The notes under the pieces are model-generated. The model worked only from the letters and a program-made list of their open reading frames with translations. It was not told the origin of the DNA and did no database searches. The position numbers and the translations under genes were made by a program. This document shows positions 11,140 to 22,055 of a stretch of 64,000 bases of DNA, one piece after another. The number at the start of each line of letters is the position of its first letter. Position 1 is the stretch's first letter. Origin of the DNA: Clitopilus passeckerianus (lineage: Eukaryota; Basidiomycota; Agaricomycetes; Agaricales; Entolomataceae); contig CALYLX010000034.1 of the NCBI GenBank assembly GCA_944990035.1, positions 682,001 through 746,000 on the forward strand, in the 5' to 3' direction.

Positions 11140-12388
11140 TTACTGGAAGGTTTTAAAAGAGTTCCACAGGTTATCTAGCGCAGATGTAAAGGTTTGTGAC
11201 ATCCAAGCGGCGACGACCCTTGGGTCTTTGCGGTTGTTCAAAACGCTTAATGCGAAAGTGGTTTCGAAGCAGCTACCGATGTCATGCACCGTCAGCCCAC
11301 GACCGCCATTAGACAGACATTGATTCTTCTTCATGAGCGTGTGGAAGGTCGCGTTGCTGTTCAAGACTTGGTGTGCGACCTACAAGAAATGTCAATTAGG
11401 TGATAGGTAACTATGCTGATCCGACTCACGGTCTTGAAACTTCTTGGACTAGAGCGGTATTTCTTATCGATCAGGTCAAGACTACAACGACCGAAGGAGC
11501 CATCGCCATAGTAGGCATTTGCTTCGAAGTCTTCGAGTGTAAGTTCGACCGTGGAGGGGCCATCATAGGGAGGAGCAGACCAGCTATAATCGGGTGAATT
11601 GATAAACGCGATAAAAGAACCCTGCATGGAGGTGAACAAGTCTGGACGAGCTAGGGACCCCTTGAGGGTCTTCATTCGGGGAAAATGAGAAAGGGCGGCA
11701 TGTATGGAAAAGTAAATGGCCCCTTGAATGTATGTGATCTTGATCGTTCGATTCGGATCGATGCCGGTGGTGAGCGTCTTAGATGCCGTGGATGAAATAC
11801 AAGGTCTTGGGCGCGCAGCGGCTTGGGCTTGCAATTGGCTATTGACCCTATGAGAAAGGTAAACATCGCTCCCAATATCGCAAAGTTCTAACGACTCACT
11901 CCATAAGGGCCCATCCCCAGCGGGAACCGAAAATATTTCTAACCGCCCGCCTCTCTGTTGCGCCGTCGTTGCCATGTAGCAGATAGAACGCTGAGCTCAA
12001 GTCATCTATCCGAGCTCCCGGTACCGTAGAGCACATCACGATCGTCTTCCTAGTCCTCCGGCTGAGGAGTAACCGACTCAACTTCTAGATGATACATCCG
12101 AGTCAGCACTACGGTCGCGAGCTCTGGCTAAGGAGGACTACTCACGGTTAACCAGCCAGCCGTTTTCCCTTCAAACTCATCAAATACTACACTGACGACG
12201 GCTGATTTGTAGTAGATCAACCCAAGAGTCTCGATCTCGGCGGCGTGTTCGCTGTAGCCTGTGTAACGGCAACTGATGCGTATGCGATAGTCGGTGGAGT
12301 CGCCAAGGCTATACGTGAAGTCCCTGGCAAATGGGTCTCGAGAATAGTCAAAAAGCTTGGCGAGCGATTTGTAGGGAACGTCGGACAT
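11140..12388 (-). CDS. Hypothetical protein, four exons
   Basis: Four exons, right to left, give 361 aa: 12388-12146, 12084-11900, 11847-11430 and 11379-11140. Introns of 61, 52 and 50 nt all have GTGAGT donors and TAG acceptors, and all phases close, which strongly supports a real gene. The start MSDVPYKSLAKLFDYS follows a clean leader. I recognise no domain. The protein has no signal peptide and no clear membrane span. The middle contains TIKITYIQGAIYFSIHAALSHFP and a charged VELTLEDFEANAYYGDG stretch; the C-terminus ends NLWNSFKTFQ. It shares a 475-bp divergent spacer with the EAF gene. Its function is unknown, and it could be a lineage-specific orphan. Confidence 0.75.
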
Positions 12389-12863
12389 GTTGAGTTGGGA
12401 GGAAGAGATAATTCCTCTGGTGGATGACTGCGTTCATGGCGAAAGTCCTGAATTTCGATCTGGACTGATCGCCCATTCTAGAATAGTTATTGACGCGCCG
12501 TTTCCACAAGTAGAGCCCTAGAAGATGAAGTCGGCAGCCCAGTTCAGCTAGGTATAACATTTGTAGAGTCGCCATTTGCAGGATTTCCAAGAAACGTTCA
12601 GACGGCGTCGGAATTGACAATTCGCTGTAGATATTCCCTTAAGCTCTTGGACATTCCTCGCATCGTTCTCCTTGTTCTTCAGGGGCGGTTCCAGATGATA
12701 AGCACTGTTTTCCATGCACAGAATATCGGTTGAAGAAAGCCAGATGATGAAGGCAGCGGGCAAGGGCCGGTATTGGATCAAAGTCCGCACGTGCCGAGGT
12801 CTAGCGGCTTTGGCACCTATTATACCCTTGTTCTTATACTGTTCCCTCCTACATTGAACGATC
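12389..12863. promoter_or_regulatory. Divergent promoter spacer
   Basis: This 475-bp region separates start codons transcribed outward in both directions (orphan gene and EAF gene). No specific site can be named. Confidence 0.4.
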
Positions 12864-14629
12864 ATGACTTCAACGGCTTCAACTACAACGTGGGACCCGC
12901 CCACAGGAAGGCACAATGTGACTCTGGGATCGTCTCTCACGCGGGCGTTGAAGACGAGGCAGAACAAGGGCAACGCTCAGCCTTCAAAGTCGTTACATGG
13001 GAGAGATTTCTATTCGTTTCGGTGTAAGTCAAAGCTGTATCCGCTAGCAGTTTAGGACTGTGCTGAAGGTTTTGTAGATAACTTCAAGCCTGGGCAGGTA
13101 GATTCGGGTGGGCGGGGCAAGATAACGTTGAAGAAGGGGAAGGAGTCGTCCTCGGTGCCGGCCTCTGTCGAGCACCCCAGTACCAGGGTATGTGCCCACC
13201 GGCTTCTTGCATGTTTGTTGACTCTAATTACACTGTACCTTTAGCCTGGAGAAATGTGCCTATTCAATGGGGAGCAGATGCCAGCTAAAGAGCTGGACTG
13301 TGTGCTGATCGTTGACGAAGTATCTGGGGTACGGCCGCCTTGTTAAGTTGCCTGGACTTGTATTCTAATAAGCTGTCAGACATTCACGCTGGAAAAACTG
13401 GATTCTATCGTCAAACTAAACTATGCAAGGAAGCTCACTGTCTCAGGACAGCCTATTCCTCGTAAGTGCTTTCCCGCGTGGCACGACGGGTAGCTGAATT
13501 GAGCCCTCATCTACTAGCACCTGTTCAATCCACTACAGCTACACAAGATTCTATGAACATAGAGTTAGCAGAAGAGCTCGAGCGTGAACTCTCCGCCAGT
13601 CACCAGGACATCTCTGATGGCGAAATTGACACCGAACTTTTGGAGGAAATCATACCCAGCTCCTTCTCTCGTCGGGCGGAGCGGAAAGCCCAAGCTCAGG
13701 CTGCCCAGCGACGGGAAGAAGAGGAAGAGGACGACGAGGAAGAGATACCCATGGCCCTTACCACAAAGATAAATAAACCCCCTCCAGCACCAGCACCCAC
13801 TAAAGCTAAAGCCAAGGCTCCACCTAAATCAGCCCCAAGATCTACTCCGAAAGTAGCAGCTGCAGCTACACCTGCCCAGCCGAGTCCCCGACCAACCGCC
13901 CCTGCTAAATCGAACCCCGCCCCCAAATCTACTCCAGTTGCAGAGGCAGCGGCAGCGCCCAAACCAACCAAAACCGCACCACAACCTCGTCCAAAGAAGA
14001 AACGAGAACCCGAAGCCGTACCCGTACCGCCTATATCCGCCGGTGCTGGCGATGTTGAAATCCTTTCGTTTGGTAACCCAGCCAAACGGCCACGACTCTC
14101 ACCACCACCGCCTGTTTCAGAAGGCCTGGCATTGCCTGGCTCGTCCTCCACAGCTGTTAGAAGGCCACCGCCAGTTACCATGCCTGTGACTGCACCACCT
14201 GCTCCCGTCGCTGCTGTCCTTATGTCCGAATCGGAAGAAGAAGAGTGGGATGAGGTTGCTGCTGTTGATCCAGTGCCTACAAATGCACCTAGCACCACAC
14301 CAGGTTCTCCAGAGGATGACTTTGACATCTTTGGGGATGCTGGCATGAACGAAGATGATGACGGTGATGGGGAAATGGAAGACGTGTTTGTGAATGAGCT
14401 TGATAAAGAACTTGGTCTCAGTTCGGGGTTGCACATGGACGTGGATGGGGAGGATGAGGAAGAGGAAGAAGAGGACTTTTTGGCGGATGTAGTGGAGGAG
14501 GCGCCGCCGTCGGCTGTGATACCGCATGGAGGGCCGATCTCGTTGAAGGCGTATGCTGGGGGTGGCGGTGGGGATGAGTATGGGAGTGAGGATAGCGATT
14601 ATTCGAGCGATGAAAGTGACGAAGAGTAG
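12864..14629 (+). CDS. EAF-family RNA polymerase II elongation factor
   Basis: Five exons give 515 aa: 12864-13023, 13078-13187, 13245-13328, 13380-13461 and 13518-14629. Introns are 51-57 nt with GTAAGT, GTATGT, GTACGG and GTAAGT donors; all phases fit. The N-terminal ~130 residues match the ELL-associated factor (EAF) domain. They hold HNVTLGSSL at the start, FRYNFKPGQVDSGGRGKITL after the first intron, then ELDCVLIVDEVSG, and TFTLEKLDSIVKLNYARK as the domain end. EAF binds ELL and stimulates elongation by RNA polymerase II in the nucleus. The rest is disordered: Pro/Ala/Lys-rich with a basic PRPKKKREPE signal, then highly acidic blocks (SESEEEEWDE, GEDEEEEEEDF) and an SDYSSDESDEE tail, typical of the EAF transactivation region. 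The four small 5' exons hide the domain from simple ORF calling. Confidence 0.85.
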
Positions 14630-15841
14630 AGCTAGACGAGCGGTCATACAAAAGTATGCAAAATGTAGTTTGTTATACCCACCATTACCTTGCAATTTAT
14701 GTGATTTCGGGCGGGAAGCTCGTTAGCCAATGGACTGCGTTCCCGAGCCGGAATCTGGGCGGCGTTCGTCGCTTGGTCCGTCTCCGGAAATTATAGGACG
14801 GGATCTTACAGCGAGCCTAATCAATGGGTGAAGAACGCTGCCAAAATTGACCAATCGTTGGCATCGGCAAAGGGGTGAGAAGTTGAAGTACGAGCATTTG
14901 CTTGATACTCTCCAGGCTGCGGTGGCTTCCAACAGCCGTCACTCAGAAATAGGCACCATACTTCAATGCACTATCTCTACTTTCTGTATGTCTGCATCTC
15001 CTTGTATGGTGGGGGGAATACCCCACGATGATCTCGGCGGCTATCCGAGAATTGGGGTTGGTTTGGCTCCTTTTGGGTCTTCGATCTTCAGTTCATGCAT
15101 CATGTGTACCAGGAAGACTGGGACACAAACTGCTTCTACGCTCTCGTGCCTGATTAACTCACCTTGACCCACACTCAAGCCACCACTCTGACTTCAACAG
15201 TTACTGGCAACGACCCTGACACTCAATTATGGGGTGTAGCTGTATGAGTGTCGGCCAGGCACAGCAATGTACAGTATCGCAACCACTGGCACTACATACC
15301 GCTGTAATATGTATAAACAAGGACAGCTAATCATAGGTTACTGATTCATTGGACACTCATTAGAATACATAGATCACTGTCTATCTTCAATTAATGATTA
15401 CGGTACTTATGCATTACTTTGGTAGTTTGGACTGCCGGAACCTGTACTCTCGGTTGCGGGTCCCCTCAGTGTGTACTAGTACTTATTATGTACCGTACAA
15501 GGTTTAAAATTCTGACTGGTCAGTTGTACACCTCCTGAGCATGTACTCGTCAGACCTGTCTGTCCCGATTCTCTGCCATACGGAAGGCGTAGATACAACT
15601 TGGACTCAGGCTAGCCTACTAGAAGCGGGGTTTTAAATCCGGATCAACCTGGTAAGAGTTCAACGTTCTTCAGGGAGGCCTTCAAGATCCAATAATGTAG
15701 CTAAGTATGGACTGAGTACGAGCCCACCAAATCAGTCAAAAATGCAGGGACGTGAGAAATAGCCAAGAGTACAACTGACAGGGGGTGTCAACCGGCCAGT
15801 TAAATTTTGAACCCCTGCCAGTGTACTGACTGAGGGAACCC
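14630..15841. other. Intergenic stretch left of transposon block
   Basis: No gene was recognised. Between 15200 and 15840 there are many GTACT/AGTAC-type words in AT-rich DNA, but no ordered repeat that I could define. Confidence 0.4.
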
Positions 15842-15854
15842 CATCAGGAAAATA

Positions 15855-16037
15855 TATGCCAACTTGGCCATACTTGGTAAAAACATGAATTGCCACACTA
15901 CTTGATGACTTTTACAAGTATGCACAAGTAAGCTATAAGTGCTATAAGTAGCAATAAGTTAGGCTGCAAGTTATGTCTACTTGATGCACTACTTGATGTT
16001 TCATCAAGTTTTTACAAGTTGATATCAAGTTGGCATA
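15855..16037. mobile_element. 183-bp MITE with TA target-site duplication
   Basis: Its ends are perfect 12-bp inverted repeats (TATGCCAACTTG and complement) that continue imperfectly for about 35 bp. TA lies on both sides (15853-15854, 16038-16039). Excising it with one TA restores the left TIR of the surrounding element to match the right TIR, which proves insertion. The TA target and size fit a Tc1/mariner-type MITE. The interior is AT-rich with repeated ACTTG/CAAGT words. Confidence 0.85.
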
Positions 16038-16180
16038 TACTGTAGCATTTCAATCAATTCGGCTGTCCTGTGTCCCAGGTAGCCTGACGAAGCCGAAATT
16101 GGAGATTTTGTCCCACGTCCCAGAGCATCCTGCCGAAATTGCCAGACGTGATTTGTCCCACCACTCAAAAGGCCCAATTC

Positions 16181-16665
16181 TGTTATGATTTTGCTTACAT
16201 GTTTCTCCTTACATACCCCGGCCCGCTTACCTATGCACGATTACTCACATATGCTGCGCATCACTGCGCATTTTTCACCTTTTTCCATGCTTACTCCGCA
16301 TCTCTCACGATCGTGAGAGACTTATACCTTATCTGACTCTTTCTGACTCATATCGAGTCATACTGACTCATGTACTTACTCATCATGCTGTGCATGACTC
16401 ATTACTTACTCAGCATGCTGCGCATGCGCTATATTTAGAACTACTAGATAGGTATATAAACCTGTACCATTTGGTCAAGGCTCCTCAGCTTGACCTAGGC
16501 AATCTACCTAACTGCTTAGTTCTCTACTTCGCCTTTAAGTCCCTTGCTTCGTCAATCTCACCAGGTCGTCAGTACAGCTGCAGCTGCTGACAAATCTCTG
16601 TCTTTGTTTATCAAAGACATCGAGCGTAAACAGTATTACCTAAGTTGTTAGGCTCTGCCTTAACA
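16181..16665 (+). repeat. 5' LTR of element 1 (485 bp)
   Basis: Begins TGTTATGATTTTGC and ends GCCTTAACA, with 5-bp terminal inverted repeat TGTTA/TAACA. U3 holds an 18-bp palindrome (CTCTCACGATCGTGAGAG, near 16304), three TGACTCA words (16344, 16364, 16395) and a TATATAA box at 16453. The predicted RNA start CAGCTTGACCT at 16486 lies 33 nt after the TATA. Confidence 0.93.
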
Positions 16666-16667
16666 AA

Positions 16668-16678
16668 AGGTCAAGCTG
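16668..16678 (+). other. Self-priming-type primer-binding site
   Basis: AGGTCAAGCTG, two bases after the 5' LTR, is the exact reverse complement of the 11 nt at 16486-16496 in the LTR, where transcription should start. No TGG-starting tRNA match is present at this position. This is the arrangement used by Tf1/sushi elements, whose own RNA 5' end primes reverse transcription. Confidence 0.8.
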
Positions 16679-17263
16679 TTCAGAAGGCCCGCTCATTGTT
16701 AGCGCAGGCCCACCCCACGACAACACAGCAGAAGCACGCAACAGGCCGATTGCCGTTGCGGCTACCACTCAGTCACCACGGTCGTACACAGGGCAGACCA
16801 CCCGCCACGAAATACCACTCTAGTAGAAGGAACCAACAACGTCTACAAGTTCACCAACGGAAGCTACTGCGGTTTTAATCACAACAATAACCGCTGGTGC
16901 TACGCCTCTCTCTCCCTTGGCAAATTCACATTCACCACCGTTGCCGTTGAAAACAGACACTTCCACGCTCTAGACTTCCCTACCCCTGAACGACCTCATA
17001 AAACCCCTGCTATTGTCCGAGCTCAAAGAGAACACGACATTGAAGTAGACGAGGAGGAACAGCGACGCTTCACACCGTTACCCACAGCAATATCCAGGAA
17101 CCCATCACTAGTCCCGTCTACCAGCGCTTCTGTCTTGCCCGAAGAGGAAGAAGAAGAACACCAAGTACAACAACAGCTAGAGGAGAGCCCCACAGCTGAG
17201 CCAGAGGAGCGCCCCAGTGCAGAAACAATTGAACCAGAGACCGATTTTGATTTCGACTACGAA

Positions 17264-18193
17264 ATGTCACAAGACAACAACAACAAGAAGGACATTGGAG
17301 CAAAACCCCAAACGTTCTCCGGAGACCGATCCAAGACCAGAAAGTTCATTCAGGAACTTGAAGACTACCTCATCCTAAACAACCTCAACCAACTCGAAGA
17401 TGACAAGAAGATTCGCATCGCCCTATCCTTCCTCAAAGAAGGAACTGCAGCAGCATGGGGATTAGAATTTCACGATAAATACTCAGCAGCTGAAAGGAAA
17501 GCCACCTATGTTGAGTTTATCCACCAATTCAAAGAAGCCTTTTCCCCTACCGACGACAAAGCTGCCGCACTTCTCCAACTCAAAGCCTTACGACAGGATG
17601 GGACTGCTGACGAATTTGTCACCGTCTTCAAGAATATTCTTGCACGAACCGATCTCAGTGGTGACACTGCAAAGATCGAGATCTTCATGAAAGGACTTAC
17701 CCCCAAACTCCGAGAGAAAATTCTCTTTTCCAATTCCCCTCCTACCACATTCGACGATTGGGTCAAGAAAGCTGTCCAGTTTGACAACAACTGGCGACGT
17801 GCCAAGACAATCATGGGACATACCCGTATCATCAAGACATCTGATATGGTCAAAGGTGCTTACAAAACACCTACTGGAGCCCGAGACCCAATGGCTATGG
17901 ATGTTGATCGTTTCACCACTGATCCACCCAAACGCCGCCTCACCCAGGAGGAAAGAGAACATCACAAGAAGAACAACTTGTGCTACTATTGCTCCAAGAA
18001 GGGTCACACGATCCAACAGTGTCTTCAAAGAAAGAACTTTGGAAGGACCTATCCTAACAACAACGATAGCCATTTCCACAAGAAACCTGAGAAGGGAGCC
18101 GAGTTGATCAAATATGTCAGAGCAGTTCTAGCTGACATGCCCCAAGAAGAAGCCGCTGAATTCTACACCGAAGCAGAGGCTGAGGGTTTTTAA
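17264..18193 (+). CDS. gag: Gag of element 1
   Basis: 309 aa starting at MSQDNNNKKD, apparently the first AUG of the predicted RNA. It contains a retrotransposon gag core (RKFIQELEDYLILNN..AAAWGLEF..FIHQFKEAFSP) and one zinc knuckle, CYYCSKKGHTIQQC (CX2CX4HX4C), near the C-terminus. It packages element RNA into the particle. The frame is open upstream without AUG for about 185 codons. The stop at 18191-18193 overlaps the frameshift signal. Confidence 0.9.
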   Translation: MSQDNNNKKDIGAKPQTFSGDRSKTRKFIQELEDYLILNNLNQLEDDKKIRIALSFLKEGTAAAWGLEFHDKYSAAERKATYVEFIHQFKEAFSPTDDKAAALLQLKALRQDGTADEFVTVFKNILARTDLSGDTAKIEIFMKGLTPKLREKILFSNSPPTTFDDWVKKAVQFDNNWRRAKTIMGHTRIIKTSDMVKGAYKTPTGARDPMAMDVDRFTTDPPKRRLTQEEREHHKKNNLCYYCSKKGHTIQQCLQRKNFGRTYPNNNDSHFHKKPEKGAELIKYVRAVLADMPQEEAAEFYTEAEAEGF

Positions 18194-18229
18194 AGAGGAA
18201 GACTGCAAAGCCGACGTCAGTACTTCCTC
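18184..18229 (+). promoter_or_regulatory. -1 ribosomal frameshift signal gag/pol (element 1)
   Basis: Slippery heptamer G GGT TTT at 18184-18190 sits directly before the gag TAA. After a 4-nt spacer comes a hairpin: GAGGAAGACTG (18195-18205) pairs with CAGT-A-CTTCCTC (18218-18229), 11 bp with one bulged A. The pol frame is closed by TGA immediately before GGG and open from GGG on, so the overlap starts exactly at the slip site. Confidence 0.75.
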
Positions 18230-21200
18230 ACCCGATTGATATTTCCAGTGTACTTGTAGCTACTGATTTTTATGCTAAATCTATGCGTATCCCAATCTCT
18301 CTACAAGACCCTCTAGATGGAAATACAACAATCGCCGGCACGAAAGCTCTCATTGACTCTAGAGCGCAAGGGTCATTTATCGACTCCGCCTTTGCCAAGA
18401 CACATCACCTCCCGCTACTCCCACTCCGACAACCGATTACAGCACGAAACGTTGATGGCACCCTGAATAAACAAGGAACTATTACCCACTTTACCTGGGT
18501 TATTGCCAAGATAGGGACAGCCATCATCAAGGAAAGATGTTTTGTCACTGGACTCGGGAAAGACCACCTGATTTTTGGATTACCCTGGCTAAAACGAGTA
18601 GATCCAATCATATCGTGGAGCGACGGCACACTTGAAATCGACAAATCACGCATTATCCAACAACTGTCGCAAACATTGATGCGAGCAGTAGACATCAAGC
18701 GGATGAGAGCCATACAAGAACAACTACTAGAGGAAAACACGCCACCTACCCCAGCACCTGATTGTTCCGAAGAGAATCCCGGAAAATCAGAAGGACTTAG
18801 CGACTATTTCCGAATAGTCGAAGACGGAGAAGAGATCAATGAAGATTTTCTCATCGCATACTGCCAGAACGAACCGGCAGTCGGAATATTCACCAAGGAG
18901 GAACCCCCACTTATGCAGGAACACACAGAGGATTACCTTGTGTACGGGCCAATCAGGCCAACTACCACAATACGACAGACGGTGGTAACACACCATCCAG
19001 CAACCAGACACCACACACAGCAGGTGTGGATACGTGCGAAAACATCAATTTCGCAAGCTCTGGAACATAAACGAGAAGATAAGGAACCAAAGAAATCCCT
19101 TGACGAAATCATCCCCGACTATCTTTAAGACTACAGAAAAGTTTTTGAGAAAGCAGCATCCGAACGATTCCCACCAAGCCGACCCTGGGATCATGCCATA
19201 GATCTGAAGACAGATTTCGTGCCAAAAGACTGCAAGGTCTATCCGCTTAGCCCCTCAGAGCAAGAAAAACTCGACGAGTTTCTCAAGGAAAATCTAGCCA
19301 AAGGATACATCCGAGAATCCAACTCCCCACAAGCATCTCTGTTCTTCTTCATTGCAAAGAAAGACTCAGAAGCCCTAAGACCATGTCAGGACTACCGACG
19401 ACTCAACGAAGGAACAATACCTAACACTTACCCCCTACCGCTGGCTAGCAAACTCATCAATAAACTCAAAGGAGCAACTGTCTTCACCAAACTCGACATT
19501 CGATGGGGATATCACAACATCCGCATCAAAGATGGTGACCAATGGAAAGCAGCATTCAAGACCAACCGAGGGTTATTTGAACCAATGGTGATGTTCTTTG
19601 GACTAATGAACTCACCTGGTACCTTCCAAGCAATGATGAACCACCTTTTCCGAGACATGATAGACGAAGGATGGGTCATCATCTACATGGACGACATTCT
19701 AATCTTCTCCAACGATCCAGAAAAACACCGAGAACGCACACGCAGAGTCTTACAAAGACTACAAGACAACGATCTCTACCTCAAAGCAGAGAAATGCCAA
19801 TTTGACACCACAAGAGTGGAATACCTCGGGTTCATCATTGAACCAAACAAGATCTCCATGGACCCTGTCAAACTTGCAGGGATGCGCGACTGGCCTACGC
19901 CAACTACAGTAAAGGAAGTCCAATCATTCCTAGGATTCGGAAACTTTTACCGCAGGTTCATCGGAAAATATGCGGAAATTGCCAAACCGCTGAACGAACT
20001 CACCAAGAAAGACAAGAAATGGGAATGGACTAATGAATGTCACGAAGCTTTCACTACCCTGAAAGACAAATTCCTGGAAGCGCCTGTGTTGCTGATGCCT
20101 GACCCCACGAAGCCATTTGTGGTAGAAAGCGATGCCTCAAAACATGCAACAGGAGCAGTCCTACAACAACGTGACGCCAACGGATCATGGCACCCATGTG
20201 GTTTCATATCTAAATCATTCTCGGAAACAGAACGGAACTATGAAATCTACGACCGAGAACTTCTAGGCATTATCCACGCATTAGAAACCTGGCGACACTA
20301 CTTCCATGGATCCCAACATTCAGTCGTGATTCTATCCGATCACAAAAACCTCACATACTTCCGAGAAGCCCGGAAGTTGAACCGACGACAAGCAAGATGG
20401 AATCTGATGCTATCCCAATTTAACATCAAACTTGTACACACCCCTGGTGCAAAGATGATACAATCCGACGCACTATCTCGACGACCAGACCACATCCCAG
20501 GTGAAGACACCGATAATGAAGACATCATTCTCCTCCCCGACAAACTCTTCCTTCACTCAATTGACATTGAACTAAAGGACGAAATTGTACACAAGATGGT
20601 CAATGACAAACTGATTGTTGATGCCATTCGCACCGCCAAAGAAGACGGACCCCCACCAATCCGATCAAACCTGGAAGACTGGAAATTTGACGATGGCATC
20701 TTGTACTACAAAGACAAGTGCGTGGTACCAGATGACGAAGACCTCCGAAGGAAGATAGTCCAACGTTATCACGATCTACCCAGCACAGGACACCCTGGAC
20801 AATTTGGGACACTGGAGAAAGTCCGGAAGGACTACTAGTGGCCAGGAATGTCAGTGTTCATCAAGAACTTTGTGCAGGGCTGTGCAATGTGCCAACAAAT
20901 GAAGATCAATCGCCACCCCACCGCTCCACCATTAATGCCCATCAAATCCGAAACCACTAGGCCATTTTTGCTAGTGACGTACAATTTTCACACGGATCTC
21001 CCAGAGAGTAATGGTTTTGATAGCATTATGGCCGTGGTCGACCATGGAGCTACGAAGGGGGCAATTTTCATCCCTTGCACAAAGAAAATCGACGCCACAG
21101 GAACTGCAAATGCCTACATTGACAACGTCTACCGTCGCTTTGGACTCCCCGACAAAGGAATTTCAGACAGAGGACCTCAATTCGCCTCTAAAGTTTTCCA

Positions 21201-22017
21201 AGAAATGGGACGACTCCTTGGAATCAAGCTCAACATGAGTACCGCCTACCACCCACAAACCGATGGTGCAACAGAAAGGATCAATCAGGAGATTGATGCC
21301 TATCTCCGCATCTTCTGTGCACAGAACCCCGAATCCTGGTCCAAATGGATTACCACTCTAGAATTCTCCTACAACAGCCGAACACACTCTGTCACCAAAC
21401 GAACCCCATTCTACCTAATGATGGGATACGAACCACCTGCACTCCCATCAGTTGCTCCCACTAGCAAAATTCCCGCAGTTGACAAACGGATCAAGGAACT
21501 TCTGCTAGCACACGATGAAGCAAATGCTGCACATGCACTTGCTGCGCAATGCATGGCAGAGAAGATCACACGACATTTCACCCCATTCAAAGTCAGAGAA
21601 AAGGTGTGGTTAGAAGCCACAAATCTCAATCAAGGAAACATCTCCAAGAAACTAGCACCCAAACGAGAAGGACCCTTCAAGATACTTGAGGTAAAAGGAC
21701 ACCTGACCTATAAACTCGACCTGCCAAGACGATGGAAGATCCACCCGGTGATTCACGCATCACTTCTCACCCGTTACATCTCCACCAAAGTGCATGGACC
21801 CAGCTTCTCTAAACCGCCACCTGACGAAATCAACGGAATAGAAGAATACGAAATAGAAGCAATTGTGGCCCATCAGAAACAAGGCAAAGGGCGACACAGA
21901 TACCTCGTAAAATGGAAGGGATGGCCATCAGCGGACAACGAATGGATGCCTGAGTCGGAACTGCGGAACGCCAAGGAAATACTCACCGAGTATAAAAAGA
22001 GGAAGAAACTCACCTGA
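18184..22017 (+). pseudogene. pol: Pol polyprotein of element 1, with two stops
   Basis: Read in the -1 frame from 18184. An aspartic protease (active-site DSG changed to DSR at 18361) comes first, followed by reverse transcriptase with YMDD near 19690 and RNase H (VESDASKHATGAV..ETERNYEIYDRELL..SDHKNL). Integrase has an H..H..CAMC zinc motif, then a DDE core whose first Asp is Asn (20983), with SDRGPQF and ATERINQE retained. A C-terminal chromodomain follows (YEIEAIVAHQ..RYLVKWKGWPSADNEWMPE). Stops are TAA at 19126 (element 2 has CAA) and TAG at 20836 (element 2 has TGG). Each lesion alone should abolish activity. Confidence 0.92.
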
Positions 22018-22055
22018 CACCACATAGCAAACCCACTCACATCCACTATATAACA

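Noticed and set aside
13696..14436. 246-aa minus ORF rich in Ser/Gly
   Set aside because: Shadow of the low-complexity acidic/Pro-rich part of the EAF gene.
16141..16180. Continuation of the Ulp1-like protein left of element 1
   Set aside because: A minus frame is open across the joined flanks, but no duplication supports a simple insertion and the sequence consists of subterminal repeats.
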